This document shows, in pieces, positions 56,050 to 64,000 of a DNA stretch of 64,000 nt; positions within the stretch are counted from its first letter, which is position 1, and the number at the start of each line of letters is the position of its first letter. The stretch comes from Auricularia sp. M13 (taxonomy: Eukaryota; Basidiomycota; Agaricomycetes; Auriculariales; Auriculariaceae). A model generated the notes under the pieces. That model did not search any database. It was given only the letters and a program-made list of their open reading frames with translations, and was not told the origin of the DNA. The stretch is from assembly GCA_037042915.1 (NCBI GenBank), contig CM073203.1, forward strand, positions 2,728,001-2,792,000, written 5' to 3'. The position numbers and the translations under genes were made by a program.

Positions 56050-58582
56050 CTACTTATGAGCAAACACCTTGACCAGCGTGTCATGCAAGCGCCTGTCCCG
56101 AATTGCCTCGTAGATAATCGAGACGCTCTCCCCGATGCTCCGCTCTCCCACGCCATTCAGACCGTCACCCTTGAATCCCCGAAGGTTTGCCAGGCCATGA
56201 ATGCGCACCGCAAGATCGTTCCGCACAAAATCGTACAGTGGACGGGTGCGGCCAAGGCAGTGGGCGCCGTTCTTAGTCCCTTTCAGGTACTCCAACCGCA
56301 GGTGGGTGTAAGAAGTCAGAAGAGCTTCGCGCAGGGCTTCCACGAAACCAGGGACAACCGTGGCGGACGATGGGAACGCCGTGTAGAGCGGCAATGCCGC
56401 TGCACGTGCTGCGCCTGCCATGCGATCTCCTGCGTCTTGGGTGCTGTTGCCCTCGAGAGCCGCCTTCATGGCATTGACGATCTCGCGTTGCAGGTTGGAG
56501 GTACTCTCTTCGCTGGCGTCCGCGAAAAACTGCCCGAATAGGGAGGATAGCGTCGCGGGAATTGTCCTCTCGAAGTCGGCGTGCAGGCCACGCAGGTCAA
56601 TTGCCTGACAGAGGATGTAAATGTATGTCGCAAATAGCTGTCATGGCTGTATGAGTTTTCTTCTGTCGGTTTACTATGCGGACTGACCATATTCAGGACG
56701 TCGATCGCGGTCATAGTTGCTCGGGCTGAGATCAAGGCGAGTGAACTACACGGGCATGAGAATTTGCTCAAGTCTTCACAGCACGACTCACTTGACTGCT
56801 TGATTATGCATCTCCGCGCTCTGGACGTGCGTTCCCACCGGATTTGCGAGGAAGCCGAGCTCACTAACGTACGCAGCTGCGGCGATGTCCAGTCCCTTTG
56901 CATGATAATTCGTGGAGGGATCTGTTGCGGCGACGCTCGGAGGCAGGCCACGGTTAAATGCAGGGTTGAGGAGTTCGGTCGCCTGCGCGAACATTATCTT
57001 TCCGATGTGGAAGAGCGCGAGACGCGTCTTCTCCATCGCATTCGTTACGGCCATCGCCTGGAAGTTGCCCCCGTGGTGGACATGACCCGTCGTCGAGTCG
57101 ATAAGGGGATTATCTGTGGCTGCGCAGGTAGCCCGGGATGAGGATAAAGAACCACCCTGCGCAATGTGAGCACGTACTCGAGTTACACTCGATGTTGAGA
57201 GTAGCGTATGCTGAAAGAATGTCTTCCAGCTGTGGGCCGAGGTATTGCGCGGAGGTACGGAGAGGGTAGCGGTCCTGCCGTAGCATACCCGCGTCCTTCG
57301 TAATGCTTACTTCCTGCTCGTTCCCGGTTGTCGCCAGCTTGCTGCCCTCCAGCAAGGCGAATATGACGCGGGCACATTCGACCTGCACTCCAATCGATGG
57401 CTTGCTTGAGAGTTGTAACTGGGTCGGCACTCACCTGTCCGGGGTGTGGACGACATTCCTCGTGGATAAATGGTGCATGGCTCGCTTGCGTCCCGAGCAG
57501 CGCCTCAGTACCGAGTGCCGTGCAGAACAGCGAAAGGACCACCAAATCGACGGAATCGTGCGCGGCCAAAGCGCCTATCGCCGCAGAGAACGCCGTGCCA
57601 TTCATAATCCCAAGTTGCTCCTTCGGTTTCATGTCGATCTTGGGGAGGTCAGTCTCGCTCGCCCTGATGATTTTGCCCTCCGGTGTCATGACGCGAATGT
57701 GCGGGTGCTTCGTCACTGCACCGGCCAGGTACGCAAGCGGGGTGAGATCTACGCATATTTTCAGTTTCCCACTTCTCGCAGGCGTGGCGAACAGGAATCT
57801 TACCTCCGCATGCAGAAATACTACCGCGCAGTGGCGTCAGAGGCGTGAGTTTGCGGTTGAGCAGCTCGCGCATCTGCTCAATCACCACCCAGCGTACACC
57901 CGAGTGGCCACGGATGACAGAGTTCACGCGCACTGCGATAGCAGCGCGGACCCAGGGGATTGGCATCGTCGTCGTGGCTATCTGATCACCGTACGGCAAT
58001 GGTAGCTCGCCGCCACCGGGGGCTGGCGTTATGGAGATGACACCGCTGTGGTGGTGCTCGAGCAGGGCAGCGCCTAGGGCGTCGTACTGGTCAGTGCGCG
58101 TATCAGCTGCAGGATGTCACTTATTAGTCCCAGTACTTTGATTCTATCAGTGGCTTACCGCTTCCGCCGAAGCCCGTGCTGACCCCGTATATGCTCGTCG
58201 CAGATGCAAGCTTGTCGTCGATCACTTTGCGGCTGGCTGCAACGCCATCCACCACATCCTGCGACTCGTCGAGCTGGACAAGAGTATTGTAGCGTGCAGA
58301 AGCGACGATTGCTGGAATAGACAGGGTTTTCCCGTCGAGTACAGGTTGCGCTCCAGACCTGATAACGAAGTCAGACTCGTCGCGTATACTCTCAAGCAGG
58401 CTTCAGGTAAACACGGACAGGTATTGGCGCAGCTCTTTCTCAGAGCTGAGGAAGAGCTCTATGAGGCTGGTGTTGGCGGAGGTCCGCACACTGGTCGGTG
58501 CTGAGCGCTTGTTTGCTTTCTGAGCGTAGAATGCAGGCAGCGTGCCCACAGTGCCGTTGAGACCGAGTTCGTAGTGAACCAT
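56050..58582 (-). CDS. Aromatic amino acid (phenylalanine/histidine-type) ammonia-lyase with Ala-Cys-Gly cofactor site
   Basis: MIO-enzyme family; in fungi such proteins usually deaminate Phe (or Tyr) to cinnamate (or coumarate). The start [20 protein letters not shown] is followed by [18 protein letters not shown] and an intron (GTCCGT...ATCAG), then [20 protein letters not shown] and [12 protein letters not shown]. The selectivity segment LLEHHHSGV has His-His where Rhodotorula-type PAL has His-Gln. Further blocks are [33 protein letters not shown] split by an intron before [69 protein letters not shown] joined to [10 protein letters not shown], and [20 protein letters not shown]. The cofactor tripeptide is Ala-Cys-Gly (57805-57813) instead of Ala-Ser-Gly. 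All readable exons are in frame. Cytosolic homotetramer by family. Confidence 0.9.
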
Positions 58583-59517
58583 GAGGAGCGAGTTGAATCG
58601 CAGTAGGAGACTTCGTCGGGTAGAGTTTCCCAGTCTCCTGACTTAAGTAGGAGAGCATAGACGATCGCTTGGGCCGTCTATGCATGACCGGAGCCCGTAA
58701 TCCCACCGAATGTCCCGGACAACGGGAAGACAAGTGGTTGATTTTCCCTCTCCAGCGCTGTAAGACACAGCATTGCAGCATTTGCTACCATGTGCCTTCT
58801 CGTCCATATAAAGTCCGCGTGAGGCAAGAGGGATTTCACCATAGGATAGTATTAGCTCGAGACTTAACCATTGCCGGAGCAGAAAACAGGAATACTTACT
58901 GGAACACTATCACAGGCATTGAAGGTCCCCGGCTCACTGAGTCGAGCACGGAGTACGGTAAAGTTCATGAGAACCGGTTCGGCCGGATCCATCGCCAATC
59001 GGGAACATCTCCAGTCGGTGTCATAAGACGCAGAAGAAAGCCCTGAGAGCTTATTGCGACCTGATATGTTTGCAAACGAGCCGGAAGAGTATCTTCCGCC
59101 CGCGATTTGCAGTGTTTTAGGGGTTCCCGCGGACTCAATGCAAACTAATTTGCCTTCCCGGGGGTTAAGAAGCGGTGTCGTCACCTAGACCTCGTAGTGA
59201 AGATCCCCCAGGTAGGTGTGCATGGCTGAAGTGACGTATGAACCACATATAGGATATCCGTATCGGTTTTCTGGATGTCCTGAGATCCGCGCCTGAAATC
59301 GACCTGATATATGTATCAATCGTGAACTCGTTAACTTTCTGACGGGCGGGTCGACGAAAAAGCGCCTTTGGTTGCAATTGAGTTCCATCAAATTGAATGT
59401 CCGCTCGGACATAAGTAGAGAACGCGGGTTCACGTACTGGATTCATCACGCGATGCGCAGAAGAGAGTGAGCAGTCCTATCCAGTATAGGAAGCTCAGAT
59501 ATGAGATTTTGCATTGC
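58583..59517. other. Intergenic region between ammonia-lyase start and GCN1 stop
   Basis: 0.93 kb. Frames at 59165-59449 (minus) and 58669-59046 (plus) show no motif. It holds the ammonia-lyase promoter and the GCN1 3' end. Confidence 0.4.
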
Positions 59518-62500
59518 TCATCCAACAACTGCCCTGACGGCATCATCATGCATGTATGGGTCGATTGTCCTCAAGAGCTCCCGCGATTCGCGGGCAGGGC
59601 GGCTGACGCCAGGCTTGTCGTCGCCTATGCTGCTCATAACCTTGCGCGCAATGCTCGCAGGAAGGTCGCTTGCTAGACGCTCGTCGTGGAAGAGCTCCGG
59701 AGCATCGTTCAGCACGGCTAGAACTGTCTGCGATGCGACAATGCTTGGCGGCGTATTAGCAACAAGATGTGCCCTGCGAGATCGAGTGAGTTCAGTTCGT
59801 CGCTTTATATCAGCGGACATACTCGATGAGCGGCTCAAGGAGACTCGGGAAGCGCGCGAGACCAGCGAACAAGGACGCGATGCCTTGCGTGAAATATTCT
59901 GAAGCCATGTGAACACGACGAACGTTAGGCAATGGAAACACGCACCATCGCCGCCATCTCTGAATCCTTCCCGCAGCAGCTCTACGCATACATCCTTCGA
60001 GGATGGACCGAGGTTGTCGCCAGAGTTCTTCGCAACGGCAGCGAGAGCCCCAAGCAGACTGGCCGCAATGGCTTCATCTCCCAACTCTCGCGTGGTCCGG
60101 ATGCTCCCCACCAGCTCCGTCACGACAGGGTCGACACGAGTTTGGCTTCGCATAAGCACCCCGAGTGCGTGGCCAGCTTTTGTCCGAACAACTAGACTGC
60201 TCGGGTCGCTGCAGCCTTGACGAACGTGCGCTGAAGCTGAGGGAAGAAGCTCTTGACAAGGCCAGGGATGCGCTCGAGCATAGTGCTCAGTGCGCCCAGG
60301 ATAGCACTCTTGACACCCGGTGGGAATGCACCCGCCTGAGTCGCAACACGAATAAGAGGACCCGTGAAAGGCACGACATAAGGTTTGAGCGCAGCCTCGT
60401 CCGTCCGTTCGACAAGATCACCGATAGCAGCAGCTGCCGATTCTCGCTGGTCGCTCGAACCGGTCGTGAGGCCGGCGATGATGACGGGAACAAGTGGGCC
60501 AACACCCTTGTGCACGCTGAATCCAGGAACTGTTCGGCCTGGCGCACCCGTGCCCTCGATCGAACGCCGTAACGTCGGGACCATGCCTTCGTACTCGTCC
60601 TTTGGCACCGCCTTCACGAAGGAATCCAGCGCAATCCAGGCTGCAGAAACGACATTCTCTTGCCGGTCGTCCAGCGCCGAGATCAAGAGGCGTATCCAGT
60701 CGTTGCGATAAAGGCTGAAGTCGAGTTCAGTTACAGCACAGAATGTTCCAAAGAGCCAGAAGGCGGATGCACGACGAGTGGGTGATGTATGCTTGCACCT
60801 ATGATCAAGGGTGAGCAAAACGACCTTGCAACATGTTCACATGTGCGTACCATTCCATCATCAGTACCATCAGCGAGCCCAAGCCTTCCATATCCTCAAC
60901 AGCGCCGAGCAGCGCCGACAGAGTCTCGTCGAGCTCGTCGCGCAGCTCGGGGTCTTGCTCCGTCTCTCGAGACTTCACGAGCCCGTTAAGAAGCACGGAA
61001 AGGCGCTTGCTTAACGCGCTACCAGCGACCGTGACGAGTGATGCGAGGGCGCGAGCATTGAAAGCCGTTATTGGTGGTGCAATAAGCGTGGGGATAAGAA
61101 CAGGGAACACGGTGGAGGCGCGAACCTGCGCGGGGGTGTTAGGCTAAGCCGGAGACGGGCAAACTACTTACTGCCATGACCTCGCGCAGAGCTTGCAACG
61201 CTGTCCCAGAGCTTTCACCAGGCTGTCGTAACGCTTCGAGAAGAGTAGGGATAGTCATGTCAATGGCTTTCGCGCCAATGGTCTCTTGAAGGACATCAAA
61301 CGCCTGCGCAGCAGCAGCTCTAACGGACGCAGAGTCGTCAACGAGCGACTGCCGGACGATGGTGATGATCTGGTTTTCGTGGTCGTCCTTTTGCGTTTCG
61401 GACGCGCTTAACCTGCGTGGAGCGTTAGGCGTGAACTGGGAAACCGTGCGGGGTGGGGTACTGTACGCACATGACTTCGCTCAATGCCAGACAGACGCCT
61501 TCACGAGTATGCGGGTCGGGTGATTCCGCGCTTGCGTTGAGGATGGGCATGATGTCGCGCAGGATCCTTTCGCCGAACTTCCTGCAGAGTTCGCCAATAG
61601 TGCGAGCAGCAGTCTACGCGGATGGATCAGCTTTGCGGCAATAGTAGCTAAATTACGTACCTCGCGTTGATCTGTACCCTCGCTGGCAAGCAAGTCCACG
61701 ATTTGAATCATCAAGCTCGGCAAGATGTCGCGAACTGAGGGCGCAGGAAGCAGAAATTAGCGGCAGTGAGTGGAAAGCTTGCAAGATACGTGCCTGTTCT
61801 CGGCGTGTTGTGAACCAGTGCCTTCCAGATATGGATGGCGCTTTGGCGAACGACGTTGACGCCGTCTTGACGGACAAGGTACAAGCTGCTGAGAACGCGG
61901 TCGCGGCGCTCCTTGCCAAGAACGTCAACCAGTGCCGCACGAGACGATTCTGCGGCCGCCGCAGCGACGTCTTCCTCTTCCTCCTCGATTTCAGCCTTGC
62001 CGGTGATGCCAGAGATCTTGAACAATAGTTCCCCGATAAGTGTGATTGACGAGTGCTGACAAGCCGATGATCAATATTGCGAATGCTGCAAACGACGTTG
62101 GAGCTCACCCGTATACGCCACCGCTCGTCAAACATGCTACGCTCGAGCTCTGGCAGGAGCAGATCCACAGCACGGACTGAATAATTGTTGATGATCATAC
62201 GGCCGGCTTTCATGGACGCCTCTCGTACGAACTCCTCGGTGTCTGCGAGGCCACTCAAGATAGGCGGAATGATTTTCGGCAGATGCGGGTGGAAGCGGGC
62301 GCCGAATGTCGCGGGAAGGAAGACAAGTAGGGACATGAAGCCTTCACGGACGTAGGCACGGGGGCTGGTCGCACTGTCGATGATATCCGGCAGGAGACCT
62401 TCCATGCGCTCGATACCCAGGCCAGCGAGGACCTCGGAAAGACCTTGCGCCGCCCCTTGGCGGTCGATTCCCGGTATGTCTTGCTTCAGCGTCTTCAGCA

Positions 62501-64000
62501 GATTTTGAACGAGGTCCGGGAAGCGATCCTCTCCCAGACGCTCGACCAGGCTGCCGAGAGCCTTTGCCGCGGTCGCGCGAGCCTCTGGAACGGGATCTGC
62601 AAGCACTGCGTGTACCAAAGGCATCAAGCGGCTCAGGTACGGCACGAAGTCCTTCGCGTCTGTGAGCGACGCCATGTTTCCCACAATCTGAGCGGCCTTC
62701 TTCTTCGTCTCAGCTCCACGCTCCTTCATGCCACGCTCAATGATGGGGATGACCTAGCAAGCATATGAGAGCAAGGTCAGACAATGAGTTGCTGTACATA
62801 CCAAGGCAAGGGACGATGAGTCGATGTAGTGAGAGAATGTCGTTTTCAAGAGCGCTGACAATGCTGGGGGAGTCTTTTCCGGGTCCACGAACGCTTTGAG
62901 AAGAACGGGCACGAGATGCTGAATCTCTGGGTTGCTGATAACCTCGCCGAACTGCTTCAGACTCTTGTTGGCAGCGGCGCGCACTTGAGTGTGAGAATCG
63001 GTAAGCACGCCCGTCAACCGCGGTATGATGGTCGGCAGCGAGATGGACAGCTGGCTCGGTGCAAGGAAAGCCATGGAACCGAGCAGCTCGATAGCCGCTT
63101 TCTTCGTACGCCACTGCTTCTCATCCAAGGCCTCGAGAAGCGACGGCAGGATGAGCTTGACACCGTACCCCGAGAGCCCGGACATGATGACCTTGGCGGC
63201 CTCCTGGGTTGCTTCGCGGACGTCGGGTTGCGGGTCACCGAAGGAAGTCAATAGATCTGGAATGAGACCAACTACGTATGGCTCGAAAAGCCGGCCGAGC
63301 GTCACGTTCAGCGTCTCGAATGCGAACATCGCACCCTGTCGAGCTTCATGGTTCTTCTTGTCCTCGAGGCTGGATTGAAGACGCGATAGAATATGATATT
63401 TCGGTATGCTGGCGATCCCAAGACCCTTGACGACTCCCGCAAGTCCATAAGCCGCACCGCGACGCTCAGCGTACTTGGGCGCCGAGAAGAGCTGCTTGAA
63501 GAGCCCTTCGATAAGCGTACCAACGGTAGGCTTGATGAATTTCATCAAGGGCGCCATGCAATCAGCGACGGCGATCTGCACTTGCTCTACAGGCGTCTTC
63601 AGAGTGTCGACGAGGCGCGTTACGACCTGGGGTACGCGCGGGTCGTTCGGGTCCAGGTGGCGAGCGAGTCGGCCTAGAAGAACGACGACCGCTTCATGCA
63701 CCTGATCGCTAGCTTCCGTATGCGTCTTGGACGCTAGGCGGTCCTCAAACAGCTTGATGAGGGTCGGAAGACAGGGCTTGCCATGCAGATCGATGACGGC
63801 GTTTCCAGCTCGAAGAAGCCCCCGCCGGACGTCCGTATTGCGGTCGCCCAAAGCTTCCTCGTTGACGAGAAACTCAAAGAATGGCATCACGTCTCGTGTC
63901 GTCATCGCCGGCGCCAGTCCTTCAAACGCCGCGGCAGTAGCTAAACGGGCGGGCCATTGATCCTGCCGATTCAAGCTCTCCTCGATGAGCAGACCCTACA
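59518..64000 (-). CDS. GCN1: eIF2-alpha kinase activator GCN1 (3' part; 5' end outside window)
   Basis: A giant HEAT-repeat protein that binds ribosomes and activates the kinase Gcn2 on amino-acid starvation. The visible part is the C-terminal half or less, read from the right edge down to the stop at 59518. The first long exon (63974-62754) carries the eEF3-like HEAT region: KYAERRGAAYGLAGVVKGLG, FAFETLNVTLGRLFEPYV, DPQPDVREATQEAAKVIMSG, LLEALDEKQWRTKKAAIELL and FSHYIDSSSLALV. Next are MKERGAETKKKAAQIVGNMA, RATAAKALGSLVERLGEDRF, IDRQGAAQGLSEVLAGLGIE, FHPHLPKIIPPILSGLADTE and LLLPELERSMFDERWRIR. Later exons have SVDALLGAVEDMEGL-like repeats, ending SRPARESRELLRTIDPYMHD. At least eight introns are present, several at repeat boundaries. 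No frame break was noticed. It is the best-conserved housekeeping gene in the window. Confidence 0.93.

Noticed and set aside
4660-64000. CRISPR arrays, bacterial operons, ribosomal RNA
   Set aside because: No regular short repeats with unique spacers, no ribosome-binding-site pattern, and introns throughout; this is eukaryotic nuclear DNA.

Overview
The window looks like nuclear DNA of a basidiomycete, most likely an Agaricomycete. The supporting evidence is many short introns of about 45-70 bp with GT..AG ends, compact genes, and gene families typical of mushroom-forming fungi: F-box singletons, a Zn2Cys6 regulator, DUF4246 proteins, small secreted proteins, a MULE-like element and a CACTR-type two-gene transposon. 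Species cannot be read from the sequence. All coordinates of multi-exon genes span first codon to stop, introns included; splice sites were read by eye.

Layout. 0.3-1.3 kb: a 990-bp non-autonomous transposon with hairpin-bearing inverted ends and a 9-bp target duplication. It lies just upstream of an orphan gene (1.4-2.0 kb) that has a paralogue at 38.3 kb. 2.6-4.1 kb: a class 3 lipase frameshifted at its catalytic GHS motif. 4.3-5.5 kb: an F-box protein. 6.6-8.0 kb: an ankyrin-type protein. 9.0-9.6 kb: a hydrophobic secreted protein. 10.1-25.8 kb: two complete DNA transposons side by side in one intergenic space. The first is a 6.67-kb MULE-like element with a perfect 9-bp duplication and a second gene on the opposite strand. 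The second is an 8.48-kb element starting CACTGCCAG, with TA flanks and two genes. 26-31 kb: a small membrane protein, an arrestin-like protein, and ketopantoate hydroxymethyltransferase (pantothenate pathway, probably mitochondrial).

31.7-35.0 kb: two paralogous secreted eight-cysteine proteins in divergent orientation around a gene of unknown function. 35.5-38.2 kb: a peroxisomal acyl-CoA oxidase. 38.9-40.4 kb: an AT-rich gene-poor stretch. 40.4-47.9 kb: two convergent paralogues of the NifS-like half of molybdenum cofactor sulfurase, enclosing a DUF4246 gene and a predicted multi-pass membrane protein.

49.2-58.6 kb: a Zn2Cys6 transcription factor with an unusual LPGLF-repeat tail, a complete cytochrome P450, and a phenylalanine/histidine ammonia-lyase family enzyme. 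The lyase's cofactor tripeptide reads Ala-Cys-Gly rather than Ala-Ser-Gly. These three are adjacent and could form a small phenylpropanoid-type cluster (inference). 59.5 kb to the right edge: the 3' part of the translational regulator GCN1, which continues beyond the window.

Several otherwise well-preserved genes (lipase, acyl-CoA oxidase, DUF4246) carry single-base frame breaks at or beside short homopolymers. This could be residual assembly error or early decay, and matters for every gene model here.
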